Below are positions 1 through 6,714 of a stretch of DNA of 10,463 nt, one piece after another. The notes beneath the pieces are model-generated. The model was not told where the DNA came from. It searched no databases and saw only the letters and a program-made list of their open reading frames with translations. The stretch is from DRVP01 sp964604045 (GTDB taxonomy: Archaea; Thermoproteota; Bathyarchaeia; Bathyarchaeales; Bathycorpusculaceae), in assembly GCA_964604045.1 (NCBI GenBank), contig CAZRXM010000036.1, forward strand, positions 1 through 10,463, read 5' to 3'. The stretch's first letter is position 1; each line of letters begins with the position of its first letter. The translations under genes and the position numbers were made by a program.

Positions 1-1
1 A

Positions 2-97
2 CCCCGAGAGTGGCGGAGCAAGCTAGAGAAACGAGACTACATAGAGAAGCTTGCTGAAGACCTTTGGAAGCTGAAGGTTGCCGCAGACGGAGGCTAA
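2..97 (+). CDS. C-terminal fragment of an unrecognised protein (5' end outside window)
   Basis: An open frame enters from the left edge and ends at TAA 95-97, leaving 31 codons. The visible tail is charged and helix-prone, rich in Lys, Glu and Leu, with residues EKLAEDLWKLKVAADGG at the end. The other two plus-strand frames are closed within this stretch. The frame stops just before the promoter-like element of the downstream tRNA, as expected for a real gene end. One minus-strand frame is also open over this short distance, so the coding call rests mainly on position and composition. I do not recognise the family, and no function can be given from 31 residues. Confidence 0.5.
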   Translation, partial: PREWRSKLEKRDYIEKLAEDLWKLKVAADGG

Positions 98-108
98 CAC
101 ATAAACTT

Positions 109-121
109 AACATTTTTATGT
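109..121 (+). promoter_or_regulatory. TATA-like element of the tRNA-Thr gene
   Basis: The A/T-rich core TTTTTATG lies at 113-120, about 40 nt before the mature tRNA 5' end. Archaeal transcription usually starts about 25 nt after the TATA centre, which would give a leader of roughly 15 nt for RNase P to remove. The 11-mer TTTTTATGTCT (113-123) recurs exactly before the MFS gene (6658-6668), which supports it as a promoter core of this genome. This is a prediction from sequence only. Confidence 0.5.
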
Positions 122-156
122 CTGTTTTCAATACGCCATTATAGCGTAGACAAGAC

Positions 157-233
157 GCCTCGGTAGCTCAGCCTGGTAGAGCAACGGCCTTGTAAGCCGT
201 AGGTCGCGGGTTCGAAGCCCGCCCGAGGCTCCA
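157..233 (+). tRNA. tRNA-Thr (anticodon UGU) with encoded CCA
   Basis: A complete cloverleaf can be drawn. The 7-bp acceptor stem GCCTCGG (157-163) pairs with CCGAGGC (223-229), followed by discriminator T230 and an encoded CCA at 231-233. The D arm contains GCTC...GAGC with GG in the loop. The anticodon stem ACGGC/GCCGT encloses the 7-nt loop CTTGTAA, which gives anticodon TGT and reads ACA and related Thr codons. The T arm is GCGGG-TTCGAAG-CCCGC. No intron is present. U73 is the discriminator expected for archaeal tRNA-Thr. The gene stands alone, with its own upstream TATA-like element and an oligo-T tract about 30 nt downstream. Confidence 0.96.
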
Positions 234-237
234 TCAA

Positions 238-247
238 CCTTTAAAAG
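238..247 (+). promoter_or_regulatory. TATA-like element of the reverse gyrase gene
   Basis: The sequence CCTTTAAAAG resembles an archaeal BRE/TATA pair and begins only five bases after the tRNA CCA end. Initiation about 25 nt after its centre would fall near 269-271, giving a leader of about 18 nt to the ATG at 288. No Shine-Dalgarno motif is visible in that leader, so translation may start without one. Confidence 0.4.
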
Positions 248-262
248 CTCTGAGAAAAACAG

Positions 263-267
263 TTTTT
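263..267 (+). terminator. Oligo-T tract after tRNA-Thr
   Basis: A run of five T residues lies 30 nt after the tRNA 3' end. Archaeal RNA polymerase commonly terminates at short oligo-T tracts. It lies downstream of the presumed reverse gyrase TATA box, so the tRNA terminator and the gyrase promoter region appear to be interleaved. Confidence 0.35.
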
Positions 268-287
268 ACAAACTTTGCCACATAGTA

Positions 288-3200
288 ATGCAAGTTTCGC
301 TTGAACTTGAATATTTGGTGCTGATGATGAGGGCTCTATATCAGGGTCTGTGCTTAAACTGTGAGGGCACGGTTTCCGATGAAAGGCTTCTCAAGGTCGG
401 CGTTTGCGAAAACTGTGTTGAAAAGGCTGAAGCCCTAAGCTGGAAACAGCTTTTGAAAATTTTGAGGGAGAAGTGTAGGCTCTACTTCGCCGAAGAAATT
501 TTCATTTTCCACCAGAGGCTTAAGGAGTTTTCCCAGTTCTTTAAGAAGGCTGTTGGCCAGAGGATGTGGTCCCTCCAAGAAACTTGGGCTAGGAGAATCC
601 TTCTCGGCAACAACTTCTCCATAGTGGCGCCCACAGGTGTGGGAAAAACCGTTTTGGGAACGGTTTCAGCCCTCTATTTCGCTGTTAAGGGCAAGAAAAG
701 CTACATTATCGTGCCCACAGCGCTCCTCGTCCAACAAGTTGTGGAAAAGATTGGTGTTTTCTCGGATAGGCTTGGCGTCAAACCTAAAGCGGTCTGCTAC
801 CATGCAGGCATGAGCGACTCGGAGAGGAAGGAAGCCTTAGAAAGGGTAGTGATGGGTGACTTCGAAATCCTAGTTACGACTGAAAGGTTTCTGGTTAACC
901 GCTTTAAGGCAGTTGAGGGTAAAGCCTTCGACTTCGTTTTCGTCGACGACGTGGATTCCTTTCTTAAATCTCCAAAAAACATTGACAAGGTTATGAGGCT
1001 TCTAGGCTTCAGCGACGAAATAATAGCCTCAGCCTTTAAAATAATAGAGCTGCGGAGGGAGGCAAGCCGCCTAGAGAGAATGGGAAAACCCCATGAACAT
1101 GTTTTGAGGGAAATGGAGAGGCTTCGGAGTCAAATTGAGAATTATAAGAGACAAAGCAAGATAGGCCTGCTTGTGGTTTCAGGAGCAACCGTTAAGGCTA
1201 GAAGAACCAAACGGATAAGGCTTTTTGAAGAACTCCTAAACTTCCAGATAGGTTTCAAACCCGAATTCCTGAGGAACATTAAAGATTACTATTTGCCAGC
1301 GGAAGCCACGCTGGAACAGCAGGTTCTCTCACTTATCCAGAGGTTTGGCGGAGGCTGCCTAGTTTTCGTCCCATCTATCTTTGGAAGAGAGTATGTGGCT
1401 AAACTTAGCGCTTTTCTAAACGCCAACGGAGTTAAAGCCTACGCCTACATGAAGATGGATGAGAAGATGCTTGAAAGGTTCCAGAACGGCGAATACGACG
1501 TCCTAGTCGGGATTGCAAGCTTCAGAAGCCCACTAGCAAGGGGCATAGACCTACCGGAAAGAATCCGCTACGTGGTTTTCGCTGGAGTCCCTAGAACAGA
1601 GATAAGGCTCAGCTGGGATGAATACAACCCCGTCAAACTCCTAACGCTTCTAAAAAACGTTAGGGAGTTTCTGGATGCAAAGGCGCAGGACAGGGCAAGC
1701 CAGCTGATAAACGTCATCGGAAAGGCTTTACCCGTGAACAGGCAGACCGTGGAAAAGGTTAAGGAAGCCTTGGAGACGGGCACGCAGCTTGAGGGCTTCG
1801 ACGAATACGTTAGGCGAATCGTTTCGGAAACTAGGGATTTCCTCAAGGAGGCTATAACTCCGGCGGTTGTTGAAGCCATATCAAAGAGCAAGGAGGTGTC
1901 CCTCAAGCAGAGGGACGGCGAATTCTACCTTGTGGTCGCAGATCCAGTGGCTTACGTTCAAGCCTCTGGAAGAGCTTCCAGAATGTTCGCAGGCGGCATA
2001 ACCAGAGGCGCCAGCTTCATCCTGGTGGATGATGAAAAGGCATTTTACGCTTTGAGAAAACGTTTAGAGTTCATGCTTGGCGAGTTTACGTCGCTCAAAT
2101 TCAGCTTGAAGGCTGTTGAAAGATGGTTTAGGGGCGTAGATGCAGACCGCCAAGCTATCCGGGACATTAGGGAGGGCAAAATCTCTAAGAGGCTTAAGGA
2201 CTTCATTAAGACAGCTTTGCTTATCGTCGAATCTCCAACGAAGGCCAGGACGATTTCGAGGTTCTTCGGGAAACCCTTCAAAAGGAGGATTGGGGAGATA
2301 ACGGTTTTCGAAATAAGCACTGGAGAGTTTGTGCTCAACATTATGGCAAGTATGGGCCACATCTATGACCTCGTTTTAAACGAGGGTTTCCACGGCGTCA
2401 AAGTTGAGGGTGGACGCTTCATACCCATATACGATTTTATTAAGAAATGTCGGAAGTGTGGCGAACAGTTTACTGGACTTGATTTTTGCCCAAAATGCAA
2501 GGGCCAAGACTACTACTCGAAGAAAGAGCTTGTCAAGGCTATGAGGAAAATCGCCCTAGAAGTTAACTGCATCTTCGTCGCCACAGACCCCGATATTGAA
2601 GGGGAGAAAATAGCCTACGACGTTTACTGTTCACTTTACCCCATGAACAAGCGCATTGAGAGGCTGGAGTTTCACGAGATAACCAAAAAGGCTTTTCTCC
2701 AAGCCGTTAAAGAGCGACGGGAAATCAACCTCAAAATGGTGGAAGCCCAGCTTGTCCGACGCATCGAAGACCGTTGGATAGGGTTCGAGCTGAGCCGAAA
2801 ACTGTGGCAACGCTTCCAAAACTATAGGCTTTCAGCTGGAAGGGTTCAAACTCCCGTTTTGGGCTGGATAATAGAGCGGGTAAACGAGTCAAGGAAGAAA
2901 AAGAAGGTTTTGTCCGTTGTGCTTTCAAACGGCTTAAAGGTTTCAATCGAGAACCCGACTTTGCCGTTCCCACACCAACAGTTTGAAGAACAGCTGAAGA
3001 ACCTCAAAGCAAGAATAGTTGACTTGACATCTGAGGAACGCACATTGAGTCCTCCTCCACCCTATACGACGGACACGATGCTCAGGGATGCCTCAGCGAA
3101 GCTTGGCTTCCCAGCCACAAAAACCATGATGATCGCCCAAGACCTTTTCGAGGTGGGTTTATGCACATATCACAGAACCGACGCCACAACAGTCTCAACT

Positions 3201-3935
3201 GTAGGCATAGGCATAGCCAAAGAATACATCCGAGAAAGGTACCCGTCCCTCTTTGTCCCCCGCAGGTACGCAGTGGAAGGCGCCCACGAATGCATAAGGC
3301 CTACGAGAGCCGTGGATGTGGATAGGCTGAAAAACCTCATATCCCTTGGGCTTCTACGTTTCCCGAAGAGGCTCACCGCAGACCACTTCCAGCTCTACGA
3401 CCTCATATTCAAACGTTTCATTGCAAGCCAAATGAGGGAGGTTAAGCTTCTCTACCAGAAGTTTAGGGTTCTGGTTGATGGAAACGCGGTCTCCATGGAA
3501 AACCCAGTAAACATAGTTTCCGAAGGCTTCAACGTTGTGTTACCCATAAAAACCGTGAATCCAGTCGAGGAAGGCGAATACGCCATAACCTTCGGAAAGA
3601 TCCTAACAGTGCCCGCCGCCAGACCCTTCACGCAGGGAGAAATAATCGCCCTCATGAGGGAGAAGGGCATAGGGAGGCCAAGCACATACGCGAAGATAGT
3701 CTCCACAATTCTTGAAAGAAACTACGCCGTAGAACGGAGGAACAAGCTGATCAGCACGCCTTTAGGTTTCAGGGTTTACATGTATTTGCGCCAAAACTTT
3801 GGAAACTACACTTCAGAAGAGACCACGCGAAGGCTTGAATCGTTGATGGACTTGGTGGAGCAGGGAAAAGCCGATTACAACGAAACCCTAAAAGAACTTT
3901 ATCGAGAAATCCTAGAGATAAAAGAGGCAGCGTAA
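288..3935 (+). CDS. rgy: Reverse gyrase (helicase-like domain fused to type IA topoisomerase)
   Basis: This enzyme introduces positive supercoils into DNA using ATP and is found in hyperthermophiles and many thermophiles. All 1215 aa are present, within the usual family range. An N-terminal zinc finger has Cys22/25 and Cys40/43. The SF2 helicase-like module follows, with Walker A APTGVGKT (114-121, Lys120), DEAD-like VDDVD (219-223), SGAT (298-301), RGIDLPERIR in the second RecA fold, and a motif VI-like QASGRASR (from 558). The topoisomerase half starts near residue 642, with the Toprim Glu648 in VESPTKAR, a second zinc finger (Cys721/724/734/737), Toprim acidic triad DPDIEGE (767-773), RRIEDRWIGF, and the catalytic Tyr961 in TYHRTD. 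No key residue is missing. ATG codons at 324 and 327 are alternative starts: MRALYQGLCLNC (from 327) lines up better with remembered N-termini of relatives, so the first 13 residues are uncertain. TrmY follows after 24 nt. Confidence 0.97.
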   Translation: MQVSLELEYLVLMMRALYQGLCLNCEGTVSDERLLKVGVCENCVEKAEALSWKQLLKILREKCRLYFAEEIFIFHQRLKEFSQFFKKAVGQRMWSLQETWARRILLGNNFSIVAPTGVGKTVLGTVSALYFAVKGKKSYIIVPTALLVQQVVEKIGVFSDRLGVKPKAVCYHAGMSDSERKEALERVVMGDFEILVTTERFLVNRFKAVEGKAFDFVFVDDVDSFLKSPKNIDKVMRLLGFSDEIIASAFKIIELRREASRLERMGKPHEHVLREMERLRSQIENYKRQSKIGLLVVSGATVKARRTKRIRLFEELLNFQIGFKPEFLRNIKDYYLPAEATLEQQVLSLIQRFGGGCLVFVPSIFGREYVAKLSAFLNANGVKAYAYMKMDEKMLERFQNGEYDVLVGIASFRSPLARGIDLPERIRYVVFAGVPRTEIRLSWDEYNPVKLLTLLKNVREFLDAKAQDRASQLINVIGKALPVNRQTVEKVKEALETGTQLEGFDEYVRRIVSETRDFLKEAITPAVVEAISKSKEVSLKQRDGEFYLVVADPVAYVQASGRASRMFAGGITRGASFILVDDEKAFYALRKRLEFMLGEFTSLKFSLKAVERWFRGVDADRQAIRDIREGKISKRLKDFIKTALLIVESPTKARTISRFFGKPFKRRIGEITVFEISTGEFVLNIMASMGHIYDLVLNEGFHGVKVEGGRFIPIYDFIKKCRKCGEQFTGLDFCPKCKGQDYYSKKELVKAMRKIALEVNCIFVATDPDIEGEKIAYDVYCSLYPMNKRIERLEFHEITKKAFLQAVKERREINLKMVEAQLVRRIEDRWIGFELSRKLWQRFQNYRLSAGRVQTPVLGWIIERVNESRKKKKVLSVVLSNGLKVSIENPTLPFPHQQFEEQLKNLKARIVDLTSEERTLSPPPPYTTDTMLRDASAKLGFPATKTMMIAQDLFEVGLCTYHRTDATTVSTVGIGIAKEYIRERYPSLFVPRRYAVEGAHECIRPTRAVDVDRLKNLISLGLLRFPKRLTADHFQLYDLIFKRFIASQMREVKLLYQKFRVLVDGNAVSMENPVNIVSEGFNVVLPIKTVNPVEEGEYAITFGKILTVPAARPFTQGEIIALMREKGIGRPSTYAKIVSTILERNYAVERRNKLISTPLGFRVYMYLRQNFGNYTSEETTRRLESLMDLVEQGKADYNETLKELYREILEIKEAA

Positions 3936-3959
3936 CAGTAGACGTTTAGGGGAAAGGCG

Positions 3960-4541
3960 TTGCGGGAATTCATCCTCTACTCACGTTTAGGGCGAACAGA
4001 CGCGAAGTGGACAAACCTCCATGATGCTGGACGCCTAGACATAGTTTACGAGTGCGCCGTTGCAAGCTTGTTCTTGTCCCACGCCATCCGTAAGGACGTG
4101 GTTTTCCACGCTGTGCTGAACGGTCCACCGTCGCCGCCGGTGCATTTAAAAGTGGAGGGGGCAACGCTTCATGATGTCAGAACGGACCAGCAGACTTGGA
4201 CAAACATTTTGAAAAAGGTTTTAGCTGGCAAAACCCATCCAGGGGTTTCCACGGAAAAACTGGGCTTCGAAGCCCTTTTAAAAATGAAGGCCGAGAAATC
4301 TCAAATATACGTTTTAGAAGAGGGCGGAAGAGACATAGGCGAAGTCAGCGTAGGCGAGAACTCAGTTTTCGTCTTAGGTGATCATGTAGGCTTGCCAAGA
4401 AAAGTCGAGGCTTACGCACTTCGCTACGGAGAAAAAATATCTCTAGGAAGAAAACCCTACCTAGCGGCTACGTGCATCTCAATCCTAAACTATATTCTCG
4501 ACAGGAAGGAAACGTCTTTAAACCTACCTGGGAATGCTTAG
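3960..4541 (+). CDS. trmY: tRNA (pseudouridine54-N1)-methyltransferase TrmY (SPOUT family)
   Basis: TrmY uses SAM to methylate N1 of pseudouridine 54 in the T loop of archaeal tRNAs, giving m1-psi54, the archaeal counterpart of bacterial m5U54. The 193-aa protein has the family's MREF N-terminus, the AGRLDI motif (23-28), FLSHAIRKDV (38-47), a GPPSPP turn (55-60), and the C-terminal trefoil-knot SAM-binding signature VFVLGDHVGLP (136-146) followed by ISLGRKPYLAATCISILN (160-177). The length is typical, with a short extra tail. Translation starts at TTG 3960; the MREF alignment and an AGGGGA stretch just upstream support this. The 24-nt gap to the reverse gyrase stop, with no promoter or oligo-T between them, suggests co-transcription. 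Function is assigned by motif recognition. Confidence 0.92.
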   Translation: MREFILYSRLGRTDAKWTNLHDAGRLDIVYECAVASLFLSHAIRKDVVFHAVLNGPPSPPVHLKVEGATLHDVRTDQQTWTNILKKVLAGKTHPGVSTEKLGFEALLKMKAEKSQIYVLEEGGRDIGEVSVGENSVFVLGDHVGLPRKVEAYALRYGEKISLGRKPYLAATCISILNYILDRKETSLNLPGNA

Positions 4542-4645
4542 TATAACCCGACTATAAGCAGTCAAAGTTTTGCAGACACACGCTCTTGAAACGAATTCAA
4601 CCCATTTCACGTTTTCGGTGAAACAAAACCCGGCGGCTGAGCGGT
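4542..4645 (+). other. Intergenic stretch after trmY with a weak 6-bp hairpin
   Basis: No gene is visible between the trmY stop and the TIP49 promoter. The segment holds an inverted repeat, TTTCAC (4605-4610) and GTGAAA (4618-4623), with a 7-nt loop GTTTTCG. The 9-mer GTTTTCGGT occurs at 4611-4619 and again at 4662-4670, beside the presumed TIP49 transcription start. The hairpin could help end trmY transcription, but no long T run follows it. Confidence 0.25.
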
Positions 4646-4659
4646 AAATTTTATTTATG
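4646..4659 (+). promoter_or_regulatory. TATA-like element of the TIP49 gene
   Basis: AAATTTTATTTATG is a strong archaeal TATA-like stretch in an otherwise GC-richer spacer. Initiation about 25-28 nt after its centre falls near 4678-4682. That makes a start codon at TTG 4677 very unlikely and leaves a leader of about 45 nt to the GTG at 4725. Confidence 0.55.
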
Positions 4660-4711
4660 CGGTTTTCGGTTTAAACTTGTTGTTATTGGACATTTTAAAA
4701 TTCCCTCGGTT

Positions 4712-4720
4712 GGAGGCGAT
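4712..4720 (+). promoter_or_regulatory. Ribosome binding site that fixes the TIP49 start at GTG 4725
   Basis: GGAGGCGAT closely matches the archaeal Shine-Dalgarno core GGAGGTGAT. Eight bases separate GGAGG from the GTG at 4725. It lies inside the longest open frame, which begins at TTG 4677, and so decides between the two starts. It is the clearest Shine-Dalgarno motif noticed among the gene starts examined here. Confidence 0.65.
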
Positions 4721-4724
4721 TCGG

Positions 4725-6101
4725 GTGGCAGCCATTCGGGAGCTGCCAACAACCCCCGTTTCGAGGTTTGAACGCATCGGCGCCCACACCCACATTAAAG
4801 GTTTGGGTTTGGACGAAAACTTGAAGGCTGTTAAAATCAAGGACGGGATGGTTGGGCAAGAGAAGGCCAGAGAAGCCGCAGGCCTAGTTGTCAAAATGAT
4901 TAAGGAGGGCAAGCTAAGCGGCAAATGCATAATTCTCGCCGGACCACCCGGCACTGGTAAAACAGCCATAGCTGTGGCTATCTCCAAAGAGCTAGGCGAG
5001 AATGTGCCCTTCATCCAGATGAGCGGCAGTGAAATATACAGCACTGAGCGGAAGAAAACCGAGGTCCTAATAGAAGCCATTAGAAAGTGTATTGGCGTTG
5101 AAATTCATGAAATGCGGAAGGTCTACGAGGGCGAGGTCACTATGGTTGACATTCGAACGGCACCTCATCCATACAACCCATACCAGAAGATTCCGGAAAG
5201 CGTCAGATTAACCTTGAAGACAAAGGACGAGGAGAAGACCATCGAGGCTGGTGCCTCCATAGCCCAGCAGATAATCGCCGAGGGCATATCTGAGGGACAC
5301 GTTATACAGATTGACGCCGAAACAGGTAGAGTTGTAAACCTTGGACTTTGCCTTGAAAGCCAGAAGGGAAAAACCTACGATGTGGACACTAGACGGAAGA
5401 TTCCACGCCCAAGCGGTAAAGTCCTAAAAGAAAAGGAGTTTGTTTACATGCTTACTTTGGCGGACTTGGACGAGTTGAACGCTAGGCAACGTTCAGGAAG
5501 CCTCTTCTCGCTGCTATTCGGCGGGCCAGAGTCAAGGGAGATTGACACCGAAGTGCGGATGGCCGTTGACCAGCAAGTAAAGGAGTGGGTGGACAGCGGA
5601 AAAGCCTTCATCCATCCGGGTGTTTTGTTTATAGACGATGCACACTTGTTAGACTTGGAGGCGTTCAGCTTCCTCAGCAGAGCCATGGAAAGCGAGCTTG
5701 TACCAATAATTATCCTCGCCACAAATCGTGGTGTAGCCCGCATCCGCGGAACCGACATAAAAAGTCCACTGGGTTTCCCACTTGACCTTCTTGACCGGGC
5801 GGTCATAATTGCCACGGAGCCCTACGACATAGAAAGCATTAAGGAAATCCTCAGAATCCGCGCCGCCGAAGAGAAAATAAAAATTGACCCTGAAGCTTTG
5901 GAGAAACTCGCCGAGGTTGGGGCTAAGAGTTCCATGCGGTATGCCGTTCAACTCTTAAGTCTAGCAGCCCAAAACGCCAGAGCCCTAAACAAGGAAAAGG
6001 TTACGGTTGAGGACGTGCAGCGGGTGGATGAACTTTTCATGGACGTCGGCGAAGCCGCCGAATACCTGAGAAAGTACGAGGAAAAACTGCTTATCCACTA
6101 G
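4725..6101 (+). CDS. TIP49 / RuvB-like AAA+ ATPase (archaeal pontin/reptin homologue)
   Basis: This is the archaeal relative of eukaryotic RuvBL1/RuvBL2, which form hexameric ATP-driven rings in chromatin remodelling and in assembly of RNPs and large complexes. The archaeal role is not well established. The protein is 458 aa from GTG 4725. It shows the family N-terminus RIGAHTHIKGLGL, then GMVGQEKAREAAG, Walker A GPPGTGKT (73-80, Lys79), GSEIYSTERKKTE, a long inserted domain II (roughly 120-280), Walker B LFIDDAH (D304, D305), FSFLSRAMESELVP, sensor 1 ILATNRG, and sensor 2 SSMRYAVQLL near the C terminus. The Walker B catalytic position, usually Glu (DEVH in eukaryotic members), is Asp305. A longer frame from TTG 4677 would add 16 residues unlike the family, and the promoter and RBS placement argue against it. 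The gene appears monocistronic, with its own promoter. Confidence 0.93.
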   Translation: MAAIRELPTTPVSRFERIGAHTHIKGLGLDENLKAVKIKDGMVGQEKAREAAGLVVKMIKEGKLSGKCIILAGPPGTGKTAIAVAISKELGENVPFIQMSGSEIYSTERKKTEVLIEAIRKCIGVEIHEMRKVYEGEVTMVDIRTAPHPYNPYQKIPESVRLTLKTKDEEKTIEAGASIAQQIIAEGISEGHVIQIDAETGRVVNLGLCLESQKGKTYDVDTRRKIPRPSGKVLKEKEFVYMLTLADLDELNARQRSGSLFSLLFGGPESREIDTEVRMAVDQQVKEWVDSGKAFIHPGVLFIDDAHLLDLEAFSFLSRAMESELVPIIILATNRGVARIRGTDIKSPLGFPLDLLDRAVIIATEPYDIESIKEILRIRAAEEKIKIDPEALEKLAEVGAKSSMRYAVQLLSLAAQNARALNKEKVTVEDVQRVDELFMDVGEAAEYLRKYEEKLLIH

Positions 6102-6140
6102 ATTTCAAGGCTGTAAAATAGATTCTTATCCGTAAACAAC

Positions 6141-6150
6141 AACCTTTTAA
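6141..6150 (+). promoter_or_regulatory. TATA-like element before the 104-aa protein
   Basis: AACCTTTTAA lies about 26 nt before the ATG at 6172. That spacing would place the transcription start at or next to the start codon, suggesting a leaderless mRNA. No Shine-Dalgarno motif is evident. Prediction from spacing and composition only. Confidence 0.35.
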
Positions 6151-6171
6151 CCGCACCCCCTCTTAATAAAC

Positions 6172-6486
6172 ATGGGGACAGTTATGTCTGAGAAAAAGCA
6201 GAAGCAGGAACCTTCAAGTCCAGTGGGGCTGAGCCCCGCAGAAGACTGGGTTTTCGTCTTGGAGCCAGCAAAAATCGAAATAGGCTCCGGATACACCATA
6301 TCCCTAAACCAAGACGAGGACGGCAATCCCATAATTAACGTTAAAACCTACGGAGACGTTGATTTGGCAAAAATCAAAAGGCACATCGAATGCTTATATC
6401 CAAACGCCCAAATAAGACACGTGAACGAGGAGCCAACCGTCACCATAGTAAAGAAAAGCCCACGGAAAAGGAAAACCGAGAAATAG
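6172..6486 (+). CDS. Hypothetical protein, 104 aa, unknown function
   Basis: I do not recognise this protein. It has a charged, probably flexible N-terminus rich in Lys and Gln (about 1-20). A compact central region (about 23-95) follows, with alternating hydrophobic residues typical of beta strands (DWVFVLEP, YTISLNQ, PIINVKTY), one likely helix (DLAKIKRHIECLYP), and a closing strand (PTVTIVKK). The C-terminal tail is very basic (SPRKRKTEK). There is no signal peptide, membrane segment or cysteine cluster. The basic tail could contact nucleic acid, but that is speculation. ATG 6172 fits a leaderless start; ATG 6184 (MSEKKQ) is an equally plausible start. It sits 70 nt after the TIP49 gene behind its own TATA-like element. 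Codon use resembles the neighbours, which supports a real gene. Confidence 0.75.
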   Translation: MGTVMSEKKQKQEPSSPVGLSPAEDWVFVLEPAKIEIGSGYTISLNQDEDGNPIINVKTYGDVDLAKIKRHIECLYPNAQIRHVNEEPTVTIVKKSPRKRKTEK

Positions 6487-6610
6487 CTTTTCTCGCCCAG
6501 AATTTTGAACTTTGAAATGAGATTGAAATAGAGTCAAAAATACATTCATATAAATTTTCCTCACAAAAAGAGGAAATTCAACATTCAACTTCGCCTTTTT
6601 CGCGGGGATC
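6487..6610 (+). other. Intergenic stretch with hairpin and oligo-T after the 104-aa gene
   Basis: No protein gene is visible here. A perfect inverted repeat, TTTCCTC (6556-6562) and GAGGAAA (6570-6576), encloses an A-rich 7-nt loop. TTTTT follows at 6596-6600 and could end transcription from the 104-aa gene. A separate TATA-like CATATAAA at 6547-6554 overlaps the hairpin's upstream side, and an 8-bp palindrome GGGATCCC sits at 6605-6612. Confidence 0.3.
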
Positions 6611-6640
6611 CCTTTTAAGGTTTGTTCATGGCTTAAAAGG
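6611..6640. promoter_or_regulatory. Perfect 9-bp inverted repeat, candidate operator for the MFS gene
   Basis: CCTTTTAAG (6611-6619) and CTTAAAAGG (6632-6640) are exact reverse complements separated by 12 nt. Their centres lie 21 bp apart, two turns of B-DNA, as expected for a dimeric helix-turn-helix regulator contacting one DNA face. The right arm ends 17 bp before the TATA-like core at 6658, so the site is upstream of the core promoter. A role in activation or repression of the transporter is inference. An RNA hairpin is an alternative, but no T run follows directly. Confidence 0.4.
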
Positions 6641-6657
6641 ATTGGACGACCGTTTAG

Positions 6658-6668
6658 TTTTTATGTCT
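6658..6668 (+). promoter_or_regulatory. TATA-like element of the MFS transporter gene
   Basis: TTTTTATGTCT is identical to the 11-mer before the tRNA-Thr gene at 113-123. Transcription would start near 6687, leaving a leader of about 28 nt before the ATG at 6715. No strong Shine-Dalgarno motif is seen. Confidence 0.5.
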
Positions 6669-6714
6669 CCCATAAGCCATGATGTAGAATTCCGCTAATA
6701 GAGCGAGACCATTA

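Noticed and set aside
318..332. GCTGATGATGAGG as a possible C box of a C/D guide RNA
   Set aside because: No CTGA D box occurs within the usual 45-70 nt, and the sequence is explained by the start region of reverse gyrase.
1029..1181. Charged coiled-coil-like stretch in the first helicase fold of reverse gyrase (about residues 248-291)
   Set aside because: It looked like an insertion, but from memory other archaeal reverse gyrases carry a comparable charged helical segment here, so it is probably normal family variation.
4605..4670. Hairpin TTTCAC/GTGAAA and the repeated 9-mer GTTTTCGGT before TIP49 as a regulatory array
   Set aside because: The stem has only six pairs and the repeat only two copies; chance cannot be excluded, so it is recorded only as content of the intergenic stretch.
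4655..5080. Minus-strand open frame of 141 codons over the TIP49 N-terminus
   Set aside because: It overlaps the Walker A region and the promoter of the real TIP49 gene and shows no family features.
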